Assembly: GCA_022457155.1 (NCBI GenBank)
Contig: JAJGOT010000315.1
Location: 225,001 to 289,000 of the forward strand
From: Cladopsammia gracilis
Lineage: Eukaryota > Cnidaria > Anthozoa > Scleractinia > Dendrophylliidae
Direction of reading: 5' to 3'
Length of the DNA: 64,000 nt
Shown in pieces: positions 45,095 to 54,349 of this stretch. Positions within the stretch are counted from its first letter, which is position 1. Each line of letters begins with the position of its first letter. A program made the position numbers and the translations under genes. Below the pieces are notes generated by a model. It was not told where the DNA came from. It ran no database searches and saw nothing but the letters and a program-made list of their open reading frames with translations.

Positions 45095-46029
45095 TGATCA
45101 CCTTCTTTTTTCCTTCTACACTCTTGGCAACCAGGTGGCCTGGGTCCAGCTCTCGCTCCACCCCCAGTGTAACCAGGTACCGTGGCATCTGCTTTCTGGT
45201 GGCTTGCTTCTTCACGAAGGGTTTTGACTTCCGATTTCACTGTGGCCAGCTCTGCTTGTACAGCCTTCAATGTAGCTAGGACTTGAGAGTCCTTCTGTGA
45301 CTCTTTCTTGGTGGTTGCTTCTGTTGCACCTTCAATGACCGACACCTTTGCCGACTTCCCTTTGCTGTTAAAACTAAACTTGTTACTTCGCTCGGCTTCT
45401 GCAGATATGGCTAGGCTCATTGCTCCAATGAGGTCTTCATCTGCAACTTTTGGGTTTTGAGTGAGAGGTCTTATTTTTGCACGAATGGTTTCATCAGCAA
45501 GACCAGTTTCCAAGGCATGCAGGAACAAACTTTGCACTGAGGAAGCATCGTACTTAACCCCACTATCAGACTCTTTTGACGCACTAATAACCTTCTGTCT
45601 AATTGTAAGTGCTCTCATCAAAAAGGACTGTGGATCTTCGTTGGGCTGCTGGGCAATGTTTGTTAGAAGTTGGTAAAGTTCTGTAGCATTTTTCTCATGA
45701 AAATGGAAGCGAATAATTTTACGCAGCCTGGGTAGGGTAAGGTCAGTCATGTTCTCTAGATAGCTTCTTAGTTGCAGGCCTGGCTGTACAGCACGAACTA
45801 CAGCACTAACTACTTCTTTGTCTGAGTATCCCTTGGCAAGCCCTGACTCTACTTGGGATATTAGAGCTTGATAACCCAGCTTATCTTTTTGCCCAGGGTC
45901 TCCCACCACTCCTTGTATTTTAAAATCTCTGCGGAATATGCTTTGCTCTACACCTTTCACAGGAAACTTGATCGTGTCTTCGTCCTTCACTGGATGATCA
46001 GTAAGCTTTACTTTTTGCATCTTAGCCAA
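44980..46029 (-). CDS. gag: Gypsy-2 Gag, main part
   Basis: A 349-residue Gag. The capsid-like region includes YQALISQVESGLAKGYSD, VQPGLQLRSYLENM, LRKIIRFHFHEKNATELYQL and DPQSFLMRALTIRQ. A coiled-coil-like stretch (VLATLKAVQAELATVKSEV) follows, then a Cys-rich tail [13 protein letters not shown] and [15 protein letters not shown] (CCHC-like knuckle). It ends in TAG at 44,980, overlapping the MYND-protease frame by 115 nt. The heptamer G GGA AAC lies in this overlap in the correct register. The upstream frame 46,022-46,411 probably belongs to the same protein. Confidence 0.85.
   Translation of the reverse strand: MAKMQKVKLTDHPVKDEDTIKFPVKGVEQSIFRRDFKIQGVVGDPGQKDKLGYQALISQVESGLAKGYSDKEVVSAVVRAVQPGLQLRSYLENMTDLTLPRLRKIIRFHFHEKNATELYQLLTNIAQQPNEDPQSFLMRALTIRQKVISASKESDSGVKYDASSVQSLFLHALETGLADETIRAKIRPLTQNPKVADEDLIGAMSLAISAEAERSNKFSFNSKGKSAKVSVIEGATEATTKKESQKDSQVLATLKAVQAELATVKSEVKTLREEASHQKADATVPGYTGGGARAGPRPPGCQECRRKKEGDQCPHCYLCGGSNHITRYCQTKFRRYPGNAARLPPRDRE
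45013..45019 (-). promoter_or_regulatory. -1 programmed frameshift heptamer GGGAAAC
   Basis: On the minus strand G GGA AAC in Gag register (Pro-Gly-Asn), 37 nt before the Gag TAG, inside the Gag/protease overlap. It fits X XXY YYZ exactly, and the -1 frame is open through MYND and protease. A downstream structure was not evaluated. Confidence 0.75.
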
Positions 46030-46381
46030 TTTTTTTTTCGACTGCTTGCTGCTTCGACTCTAGTTCACCCAGTTCTTTCTTGAGCAATTTTATGTCACCT
46101 TTGGTTTCTACTTTTTCTTCGCCGTATTGGTCCTCTAGTCCCTCGAGTGGCGGCGGGCCCAAGTGAGCGATCAACCCTTCGACATACTCAATTTGCTCGT
46201 CGTCAGACAAACCCTCGACTGAATCTTCAATTTTACGTCTGATGGCCAGAATAACACCTAATTTACCCTTGCCCTCTACTGCCGTTTCCTCAACTTTAGC
46301 ATGAGGAGCAAATTCTCGTAACGCATCCAAGTCCAACGACAACAATTTTCGATCCAGCTGAATAAGTTTATCGTCCGCCAT
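46022..46381 (-). CDS. gag: Gypsy-2 Gag N-terminal part (split at A9)
   Basis: From ATG at 46,381 (MADDKLIQLDRKLL) about 119 residues, helical and acidic: LDLDALREFAPHAKVEE, LGVILAIRRKIEDSVEGLSD and the Glu/Lys-rich KLLKKELGELESKQQ. It ends eight bases into the next Gag frame. The junction is a run of nine A residues (minus strand, 46,030-46,038). One A fewer would continue straight into the main Gag frame, so the split is probably a homopolymer indel or slippage site rather than a separate gene. A longer start at 46,411 is possible. Confidence 0.65.
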   Translation of the reverse strand: MADDKLIQLDRKLLSLDLDALREFAPHAKVEETAVEGKGKLGVILAIRRKIEDSVEGLSDDEQIEYVEGLIAHLGPPPLEGLEDQYGEEKVETKGDIKLLKKELGELESKQQAVEKKIG

Positions 46382-46646
46382 TTTGATTCTACTTGTAAAT
46401 AACACGATCAACCACCCGCATACACAAAGCCCGATAAATCAATATTCCTACCTTCCCTGGCCTCAAATCCACGTTCCACTACCTTGTAACACACTGTCCA
46501 CACCAAATGTCCCTTCAAATTGCAACCAGTTGCATCCTTTGCCAAAACTTGTCCATTGAAATCCAAAATAACACACGCAAGTCCTCGCACACAATGACCA
46601 ATCGAGCATTAAAACAGGTACATCCATCCAATTTCTCCAGCAAAAT

Positions 46647-46664
46647 CCTCCCGGACAGGCCCCA
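46647..46664 (-). promoter_or_regulatory. Gypsy-2 primer-binding site (tentative)
   Basis: Three bases after the 5' LTR the minus strand reads TGGGGCCTGTCCGGGAGG, resembling but not exactly matching a proline-tRNA type site (TGGGGGCTCGTCCGGGA). Confidence 0.45.
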
Positions 46665-46667
46665 GAA

Positions 46668-46888
46668 TGTAACACAGGAAATCCACACTCTTTTAGGTAT
46701 TCCTTGTGTATTTAAGTACGGTTTCTTCACAGAGTAAACTTTACATCTCACAACAACGCGAGGTACTTTTCTATCTGTTCGCGACTAGAGCACATGGTTT
46801 TTTGCTGACGTGACATTTCGTCACCTGAGGTCCAGTCCCTTTTGGAGGGCGCGCGCGTACGGTTTCTATACAATTTCTATACCTAACA
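46668..46888 (-). repeat. 5' LTR of Gypsy-2
   Basis: 221 bp, identical by eye to 39,667-39,887; followed by GTCG. Confidence 0.95.
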
Positions 46889-47008
46889 GTCGCTTACAAG
46901 AGGTTCCAAATATAGTGATTTGACTTGGAAACTTTTGGTATTTTGGAAAACTGGTCGCTGAGCAGAGGTGGTCGCTTACGACAGGTGGTCGCAACCGGAG
47001 GTTCGACT

Positions 47009-47009
<1 letters not shown>

Positions 47010-47043
<34 letters not shown>

Positions 47044-47337
47044 TTTAAATTATTATTTTTGACCTTGTGAAAAGAATTGACTACGTTTTTCAATCGATAT
47101 GTATATAAATATATTTTAATTACGTATAGTTAATATTTTGTATTTGTTTTACTCCATTAGTTTTTTAAATTATATATTTTTGAATATCTATTTGCTTGAA
47201 CTTGTCAAGCGTTATGAAATGAAAATTTATATGAATGAACTTTATAGCTTTTTCCTGCAAGTGTACATAAGATTGATGTTAAGGCTTAATCGATTTTTAA
47301 GAAATTTGTTAATAAAGTATACTTTTACAGTGAAAAA

Positions 47338-47372
<35 letters not shown>

Positions 47373-47440
47373 CATTATTATACATTTTTTATGTGGTTAA
47401 TGGCAAATTATTATTATTATTATTATTATTATTATGAATA
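47010..47440. repeat. ATT/TTA microsatellites
   Basis: ATT runs at 47,011-47,055, 47,340-47,380 and 47,408-47,440. Hydrophobic Ile- and Leu-rich frames here are artefacts of the repeat. Confidence 0.9.
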
Positions 47441-49197
47441 ATTGTAGATTTATGTGGGTTTTAAGTTTCCATTGAAAGGGGCTATGCGGAGAAAACCGGA
47501 ATTCGCGCAATTAGATAATTCGGTTGTCCAGTGAGAGCTACAGCACGATACGCATCCAGAAAATTTGAAAATTGACTACTGAGATTCGAAGAACAACCTA
47601 AAGAGCATGAACCTTCTAATTCATCCGGACTTGAAAAACCGGAAAGTCTCAAATCGGAAGCAAAATGATCGACCGAAAGTCTTGCATTGTCATGAAACTG
47701 ATCAAGTCTTGTACCTAAATAAAAAATGTCACGTTCAGAAACCACAGAGACAGTGTGGTTGTATCGAAAACTAAGACCCACGAAAACGAAGACCTAAGAC
47801 CTAAGACCGAAATCTAACACCTAAAACTAAGACCTAAAACTAAGACCTAAAACTAAGACCCCCTATAATTTACCTTTTTTTACCAGGGTCTTAGTTTTCG
47901 TTTTTTTCGAAAACTAAGACCTAAAACTAAGACCCCCTTTTATTTCTTTAAAGGCCGTTTTTTTCTTTTTCCAAAGCCAATTTTGTTATTTCAATCCGTT
48001 ATTCAGTATAAGACAACAATCAAAAACCAGATCACAAGGGTCTACGCGAAGTCTATGGCAAAAGTCACTAAAGTCATTTTGACTAAGGCCTTTTATTTCT
48101 TTAAAGGCCGTTTTTTTCTTTTTCCAAAGCCAATTTTGTTATTTCAATCCGTTAAAGAACGCGCGATCCTGTCAATTTTTACGGCTTCACTTCTAGGTTC
48201 AATCAAGGATAGACCCCGAACGTTCAAAAGAAGAGGGGTTAAATTAACTATATGTCCCAAAATATGGATGAAAATCAAAGGAATGAGAAGCCCAAGGAAA
48301 TGTGTCAAAATTTAAACCTTCATAACTTGGCGACTCGCCCAAGTATGTTATCTTCGGGGTCCACCTTGAGCAGCCACTTAGCTCAAATGAAAAATTCAAT
48401 TGAAGCCAAGAGGTAGAAAGGATATTTATTTTCAATTCTGCCTGGAAACATTTTTAATTGCCATCGCTGAAATCCTGGAAAAAGAATAAATTAAACACTG
48501 AGTAAATTACACCACCATGGAACATCGTCTAAACTCCGAAAATTTTATACAAAATTTTATACAAAATAAAGTAATACTGCATAATAATGCAACAACGGAC
48601 AACCTTGCCTGTATCTCGGATCAGAAAAAGGTTTTGAAAAATACTGCGGTCAGGAATCCCGCATGTTTGATTACTTTAGTACAAATTTTATAATTTGAGA
48701 AATTGGGGCGCTAAGTTTCATGATGTCACTTTCCGGGAAACTTGATAAAGAGTGTACAGCTATCATGCTGGAGATTCAAATATTTCAAACCGGATGTAAT
48801 GATGCTATACTTCTGACAATGGAGATACTGCCTAGCTCCGAGAAACACATTACACTTACACGCGGAATAAACTCTGAGGAGCTATTAAAAAACAATTGCA
48901 AGATCCCACTATTCCAATATATGACTATCGCATAAGACTTGGATCTTAATAGAATATTTTACGAAATTTTACTGCGGTCGAGACCCCGGGGGTCGTTAAG
49001 AAGACACACACTGTCAACACTATATTTTGAGGTTTAAAGCAGACCCATTTAATCTCTAATAGTTACTAAACACATGATACCGGAAATAGAAAACTCTCGA
49101 CTTTCGAATAAAAAAAGACAGAACTACTATATATTCGCAAATAACCCATTCATGTATAACATTAACTTATGCAGCCATTTCTTTTTCAACTCACCCA
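47441..49197. other. No recognised gene; short tandem and direct repeats
   Basis: 47,780-47,935 holds CCTAAAACTAAGA-type tandem units. A direct repeat TATTTCTTTAAAGGCCGTTT...CAATCCGTTA of about 65 bp occurs at 47,940-48,002 and 48,090-48,153. The 99-codon minus-strand frame at 47,482-47,781 has no recognised domain. Confidence 0.45.
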
Positions 49198-49955
49198 CAT
49201 CGCTTCTTATATACAAAATAATTTACATAATAACAATAACAAATCTATGCGGCGCGAAGTTTAACAGTTCAGCTGTTGCGTAGAAGGGCTTTGTTTCTAT
49301 GGCGGCAAGAAGACACGAGTTCATTACGTTTGTTAAGTGTAGAAAGTTTCGGTCGGCAAATGATAATTGATAACCATAATAAGCAGATTCTAAAGTCATC
49401 CACGCAAGCCAACGACGCCGCCACAGCTAAGTCTAATACCACTCAAGACAAGAAGACATGCAACTGCCGACAAAAGAACGCATGCCCACTCGACGGAAAC
49501 TGCCTACAATCATCAGTCATCTACCAAGCTACAGTCACGCGCAACGACAACAACACAACAGAAACATACATCGGACTCACGGAAAACGACTTCAAAACAA
49601 GATACCGAAACCACACCGCATCATTCCGCCACTCTAAACACAGAAACTCAACTGAACTAAGCAAGTACGTCTGGACTCTCAAAGACAACAACATCGAACA
49701 CTATATTTCATGGCGCATCCTGTCTTCGCATTCACCGTACAACAGCTCAAGCAAAAGATGCAACCTCTGCCTAAAGGAAAAATTTCTAATCATTTGCCGA
49801 CCGAAACTTTCTACACTTAACAAACGTAATGAACTCGTGTCTTCTTGCCGCCATAGAAACAAAGCCCTTCTACGCAACAGCTGAACTGTTAAACTTCGCG
49901 CCGCATAGATTTGTTATTGTTATTATGTAAATTATTTTGTATATAAGAAGCGATG
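49198..49955 (+). mobile_element. PLE 3' fragment with 167-bp perfect inverted repeats
   Basis: 49,198-49,364 and 49,789-49,955 are, base for base as I read them, reverse complements of 167 bp. Between and partly inside them lies a GIY-YIG coding segment. The right repeat is the natural 3' end of the coding region and UTR; the left one is an inverted duplicate of that end. A hammerhead follows at 49,976. Confidence 0.8.
49365..49884 (+). CDS. GIY-YIG endonuclease C-terminal fragment of a PLE
   Basis: The open frame 49,276-49,884 starts inside the inverted repeat; meaningful coding begins at about 49,365. A Cys motif CNCRQKNACPLDGNC precedes the nuclease core: VIYQATVTRN, ETYIGLTENDFKTRYRNHTA (the YIG strand and the R/H helix), ELSKYVWTLKD, then CNLCLKEKFLII and LNKRNELVSSCRHRNK (C-terminal Glu/Asn region). 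PLEs carry such domains after their reverse transcriptase to nick target DNA. No RT lies upstream here, so this is a truncated copy; the first residues are not native coding. Confidence 0.8.
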
Positions 49956-49975
49956 GTAAAGAATATTCTTATTGA

Positions 49976-50018
49976 ATCCCCTGATGAGTGGGCAACCACG
50001 AAACAGGCTTGTCGGGAT
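49976..50018 (+). ncRNA. Hammerhead ribozyme, near-ideal
   Basis: Plus strand: helix I ATCCC/GGGAT, core CTGATGA, helix II GTGG-GCAA-CCAC with a GNRA tetraloop, GAAA, minimal helix III (ACA/TGT around GGCT), then C as the cut site (between 50,013 and 50,014). Every invariant position is satisfied. It follows the GIY-YIG fragment, as expected for a PLE. Confidence 0.82.
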
Positions 50019-50049
50019 GAAAGCGTAGTTTATTTGTTTCTTTCCTCCA

Positions 50050-50051
50050 TA

Positions 50052-50133
<82 letters not shown>
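50050..50133. repeat. (TA)n microsatellite
   Basis: About 42 TA units between PLE-derived sequences. Confidence 0.95.
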
Positions 50134-50134
<1 letters not shown>

Positions 50135-50284
50135 TTGAATTGTAGAGAAGTCAACAAACAATGCCAACCACAAAGTCCTAAAATGAAGGATCACTGGAAG
50201 CGATCGTGGAAACTTGAATAATGTTGAAATAAACTAATTGTAAAGGTCAAGAAACGAACTTCATATAGGTCTTTAGCTGTATTT

Positions 50285-50322
50285 GCTCTACGTTTCGGCC
50301 GTCGCGGCCTTCCTCAGGGAGC
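50285..50322 (-). ncRNA. Diverged hammerhead-like motif of a PLE remnant
   Basis: Minus strand: GCTCC, CTGAGGA, A, GGCC-GCGAC-GGCC, GAAA, palindromic ACGT, A, GAGC. Core bases fit CUGANGA and GAAA, but helix I needs a bulged C and the cut base is A, so activity is doubtful. Confidence 0.45.
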
Positions 50323-50454
50323 GTACACTACTTTGACAATAACGGTAACGGTTAGGTCAATATGAATTCAAATAATGCACTTACAATAAACGGTTAACTA
50401 TGACGAAATAGCGCGATAACTTGACAAGTTCAAATAGATTAAAGGCGCGCGCGC

Positions 50455-50700
50455 GCGCGTGTAAATTTGCTACTCCCCCCTGGATGGGATGCTAGTCCAT
50501 CGCAGGGTTACCCCCAGCATTTTGTCGCCGGTACCCATTTATACACCTGGGTGGAGAGAGACAATGTGGAGTAAAGTTTCTTGGCTAAGGAAACAACACG
50601 ACGGCAGAGACCAGGCTTCGAACCACCGACCTTCAGGTTGAAAGTTCGACGCGCTAACCACTAGACCACCGTGCCGCCCACAGCATTGCGCATAGCTCAC
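50455..50700 (-). mobile_element. tRNA-derived SINE
   Basis: On the minus strand a tRNA-like head (about 50,680 to 50,603) has an A box TGGTCTAGTGG (50,658-50,668) and a B box GGTTCGAAGCC (50,614-50,624) at normal spacing. It is followed by a conserved-type body (AACTTTACTCCACATTGTC, CCAGGTGTATAAATGGG) ending near a CATCCAGGGGGGAG tail. The boxes would serve RNA polymerase III. The tRNA of origin is not determined. Confidence 0.7.
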
Positions 50701-50923
50701 TAGTTTTCTAGTTTGAGCACTCTGGCATGGCTTAGATGTTACCACATGTGTGGGACATTTGGGGTGGCTTTTGAAGCTATACCTCCATCCTAGCATCAGC
50801 ACTGCACTGATGAGGCCCACAAGACCGAAACAGTAATGTTTCAAAAACATCCTTTGTCTGGATCTTTCTTCCAAAATGTTAATTCGTATTCTTCAAAATA
50901 TGGAAATAAAGACAATAAACTCC

Positions 50924-50967
50924 TTGCCGATATTTCGTCTTTATTATAAAAGACTTCGTCAGGGCAA
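50924..50967 (-). ncRNA. Hammerhead ribozyme motif of PLE-1
   Basis: Minus strand: TTGCC, CTGACGA, A, GTCTTT-TATAAT-AAAGAC, GAAA, TATC, GGCAA. Helix I is 5 bp, helix II 6 bp, all core positions are conserved, and ATAT is a self-complementary helix III. Confidence 0.72.
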
Positions 50968-51093
50968 CTGACTAAGCGTGACCGACCGTTACAAAATATA
51001 CATCAAGTAGCGTAAGACGCGAGACATGTATAACTACCTTGTACGCGCTAAGCGCGCGCTACAAAATTAAAGCTATGTTATGTGTATATAAAA

Positions 51094-53331
51094 TTAAAAC
51101 AAGTCCCTTCGAGGGTTTCTGCTGCAAAAAAAGTCATCGCTATTTAACCCCGAAGGGATAATAGTTCGAAGGCGATAAGCCCACTGGGCCTCTCTTTCCC
51201 TAAGCGTTTCCTCCGTAGTGCATTTATCGATTAGCTGAATCCTGATATTACTTAAACCTTGATGATCAGCCTGATTAAAATGCCTATAGATACAATCATC
51301 CTTAATCTTACCATCAGCATTAAGCTTGTTGTGATTTACCAATCTAGACTTATGGTTGTTAAACCTAATTCTAAATTTAGTGATGGTAGATCCTACATAT
51401 TGCATTTCACAAACGGTGCATGAAAGAAGATAGACTACATGACTAGAATTACAATCCATGCTAGAATTAATTACATAATTTCTACCCGTAACTCCACTCT
51501 TGAAATTAGTTCCTAAGACGAGGAAATCACAAACCCTACATCTACTAACTCCACACTTAAAGCAGCCCCTTTTAATATCCGAAGACCCTAATGCCGAATG
51601 AACTAAAATATCCTTTAAACATTTAGGCCGCTTAAATGCCACCATGGGCACATGTTCTATAGCTCCCCGACAACGCCTAGAAGACTGCAAGACGGGATGT
51701 AGTTTATGCAATATTTCCCCGATGTTCGGAAGTGCCGGATGAAATGTCACTACAAAAGGAAGTCGTTTATTACTACTAGGCCCTTTATCCTTAAGAGTGT
51801 CCCTCCTAGGAATCCTGCGCGCCCTATCAATTTCACTTTCCACAAAATGCTTGTTATAACCCCTTCTAACCAAATACCCACACAGTTTCCCCGCCCTTTT
51901 ATCGAAAAAAGCATCTTTAGAGCAGATACGGCGAATTCTAAGAGCCTGTCCAAAGGGAATACCCTTCTTACATGAGTGTGGATGACAAGAGGTGTGGAAC
52001 AAATACTGGTGTTTATCCGTGGGCTTGCTATACAAATCCGTAGAAATTACCCCATCATCAAGCAAGACGTTAACATCAAGAAAATTAACCTGTTTAAAAG
52101 ACCAATCAAAAGTAAACTTAATAGTCCTATGAAAAGAATTCATGTATTCCATAAATACCTTAAGTCTTTCCTCTCCCCCCAACCAAATCATAAAAATATC
52201 ATCAATAAACCTAAGCCAAATGTGTGGCTTATCTGGTGACCGTTCTAACAAATCCTACTCCAGTTTACCCATAAAAATATTGGCATACGATGGGGCCATT
52301 TTAGTACCTATTGCCGTACCCAAGATTTGTACATAATGTTTACCATTAAATGTTAAATTGTTGCTAGTAAGCACTAGCCTAGCCAAATCCAGCAAGTTCT
52401 CTGAGGGAACGGAAGGTGTGGTGACTGTTCTCAAAGCATCTCGCATGGCACTTAAACCTTCCTCATGGGGGATATGGGGGTATAAACCTACAACATCCGC
52501 TGTAACCAAGATCGCAGCCTCTGGCAATTTACCTATTCCTTGAAGTTTCTGCAGGAAGTGCTTAGTGTCCTTAATGTAAGATGGCATGTTTGGGACTAAA
52601 GGTTTAATATGGGAATCAACAAACTCCGAAATTCTCTCCGTACAGGTACCACAACCCGAGATGACTGGCCTACCAGGACAACCTTTTTTATGTATTTTGG
52701 GTAATAAATAAAACCTCCCCGCCCTAGGATTGCTATTAACTAAAAGATAGTCAAGAGTTTTATCATCAATATGGCCACACGAATTAAGCTTACGAATTCT
52801 ATCATTAACCAACTTAGAAATGTGCTCTGTAAGATCTACTGGTGTTTCTTCGTACACATTATGATCCCCTAGCTGTCTAAGAGCTTCATTAACATAATCC
52901 TCTCTATTCATAACCACTACCCCCGAACCCTTATCAGCCTCCTTAATAACAATATCATGATAAGATTTAAGATCCTTTAAGGCCTTACGTTCTGACACAG
53001 ATAAATTACTATAAATCCCTCGACCATTATTAATTGAGGACAAAATCTCCTCCTCCACCGCCCTAGCATACGCCTCAATAGCTATCTCCCTACCCCTTTC
53101 CGGACACCAGTTGGACTTATTACGAAAGGCGGGAGAATAAGAAAAATCATCATCTACTTTACTTTTTATATAAAAGTATTCCTTAAGCCTAATTTGTCTA
53201 ATAAAATTATTAATATCCTTACGCAGATTAAACCTATCTAAATCATTAGGAGTCGGACAAAATTTCAAGCCCTTAGATAGTAATGCCACCTCACCTTCAG
53301 TCAACTCACGGCGTGAAAGATTCACCACCAT
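51094..53331 (-). CDS. PLE-1 reverse transcriptase and GIY-YIG endonuclease (one in-frame TAG)
   Basis: The frame from 53,331 has PLE RT landmarks: IVIKEADKGSGVVVMNREDY, RFYLLPKIHKKGCPGRPVIS, ILVTADVVGLYPHIPHEEG and GTAIGTKMAPSYANIFMG. A TAG at 52,255-52,257 follows GKLE; the same frame continues with IWLRFIDDIFMIW (catalytic IDD), VNFLDVNV and HTSCHPHSCKKGIPFGQ. The C terminus holds a Cys cluster (CFKCGVSRCRVC) and a GIY-YIG-type core VVYLLSCTVCEMQYVGST, ending REREAQWAYRLRT. Total about 745 codons. The TAG splits the RT just before its catalytic motif, so a functional enzyme would need suppression. The initiator used by the element is uncertain. Confidence 0.88.
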
Positions 53332-53388
53332 GTTAAGTCCTTGTGTAGTTTCTGCAACAACAAATACATAAAAAAGGTTGTCCTGGTA

Positions 53389-54102
53389 GGCCAGTCATCT
53401 CGGGTTGTGGTACCTGTACGGAGAGAATTTCGGAGTTTGTTAATTCCCATATTAAACCTTTAGTCCCAAACATACCATCTTACATTAAGGACACTAAGCA
53501 CTTCCTGCAGAAACTTCAAGGATTAGGTAAATTGCCAGAGGGTGCGATCTTGGTTACAGCGGATGTTGTAGGTTTATACCCCCATATCCCCCATGAGGAA
53601 GGTTTAAGTGCCATGCGAGATGCTTTGAGAACAGTCACCACACCTTCCGTTCCCTCAGAGGACTTGGAAGATTTGGCTAGGCTAGTGCTTACTAGCAACA
53701 ATTTAACATTTAATGGTAAACATTATGTACAAATCTTGGGTACGGCAATAGGTACTAAAATGGCCCCATCGTATGCCAATATTTTTATGGGTAAACTGGA
53801 GTAGGATTTGTTAGAACGGTCACCAGATAAGCCACACATTTGGCTTAGGTTTATTGATGATATTTTTATGATTTTGTTGGGGGGAGAGGAAAGACTTAAG
53901 GTATTTATGGAATACATGAATTCCTTTCATAGGACTATTAAGTTTACTTTTGATTGGTCTTTTAAACAGGTTAATTTTCTTGATGTTAACGTCTTGCTTG
54001 ATAATGGGGTAATTTCTATGGATTTGTATAGCAAGCCCACGGATAAACACCAGTATTTGTTCCACACCTCTTGTCATCCACACTCATGTAAGAAGGGTAT
54101 TT
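53389..54102 (+). pseudogene. PLE-2: inverted, 5'-truncated RT copy
   Basis: Plus-strand coding-like sequence nearly identical to the middle of PLE-1: ILVTADVVGLYPHIPHEEG, GTAIGTKMAPSYANIFMGKLE, then the same TAG (53,802-53,804) and WLRFIDDIFMILLGGEE to HTSCHPHSCKKG. It begins at the KGCPGRP region, where PLE-1 also matches, and is cut at 54,103 by the LTR of Gypsy-3. Confidence 0.88.
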
Positions 54103-54260
54103 GTTATGGTCTCCCTGTGCGTGTACCATATTTAGCTATTCCATGTGCGTTACCATATTTAGGCATGACATGCGCGCACATAGTAGTGAATAAAAACGTT
54201 TTGTAACGAACCGCCATGTTGTCCCGAGTAAGCTTCTAGATCTCTGGTCAGAACATGACA
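54103..54260 (+). repeat. 5' LTR of Gypsy-3
   Basis: 158 bp from TGTTATGG to GAACATGACA. The boundaries follow from loss of PLE homology on the left and the primer-binding site on the right. The partner LTR is not in the window. Confidence 0.75.
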
Positions 54261-54264
54261 ATTT

Positions 54265-54281
54265 TGGCGACGAGGATGGGA
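54265..54281 (+). promoter_or_regulatory. Gypsy-3 primer-binding site
   Basis: TGGCGACGAGGATGGGA, four bases after the LTR. It is a sequence commonly seen at this position in animal Gypsy elements. Confidence 0.65.
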
Positions 54282-54349
54282 TCTTAAGGGATATTTTACT
54301 GCGGAGAAGTGGAAGACATTCCTGAACAAGATCCACACGACGTCTCAAG

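Larger units (their letters stand above)
39667..46888 (-). mobile_element. Gypsy-2: young Ty3/Gypsy LTR retrotransposon with MYND finger
   Basis: 7,222 bp on the minus strand, bounded by two 221-bp LTRs (TGTAACAC...CCTAACA on the plus strand) that I read as identical, and by a 4-bp duplication GTCG (39,663-39,666 and 46,889-46,892). It carries Gag, a MYND-finger/protease segment, reverse transcriptase/RNase H and integrase. Identical LTRs indicate recent insertion. Only three breaks stand out: a TGA in pol, a frame change at an A9 run in gag and a short +1 step before RT. It lies inside the mariner-like MITE. Confidence 0.95.
38911..47009. mobile_element. Mariner-like MITE split by Gypsy-2
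   Basis: The left end CAGTCGAACCCCCGTAAGCG at 38,911 and its inverted partner ending GGTTCGACTG at 47,009 are each flanked by TA. The interior has repeated GGTCGCTTACGGGAGG units. Removing Gypsy-2 leaves about 870 bp. TA targets and CAGTCGAACC-type ends fit Tc1/mariner MITEs. Confidence 0.7.
50905..53395 (-). mobile_element. PLE-1: Penelope-like retroelement
   Basis: About 2.5 kb on the minus strand: an RT plus GIY-YIG open frame split by one TAG, a 3' UTR and a hammerhead motif at 50,924-50,967. It abuts, head to head, a second truncated copy (53,389-54,102, plus strand). Such inverted partial neighbours are common for PLE insertions. Confidence 0.88.

Noticed and set aside
47482..47781. 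99-codon minus-strand ORF
   Set aside because: No domain, no splice or promoter support, next to microsatellites and simple repeats.
49953..50157. Ile-Tyr repeat ORFs on both strands
   Set aside because: Translation of the (TA)n microsatellite.
50808..50842. Seventh hammerhead-like motif (CTGATGAGGCCCACAAGACCGAAA on the plus strand)
   Set aside because: Helix II has only about two pairs and helix I is not formed; probably a decayed PLE end.
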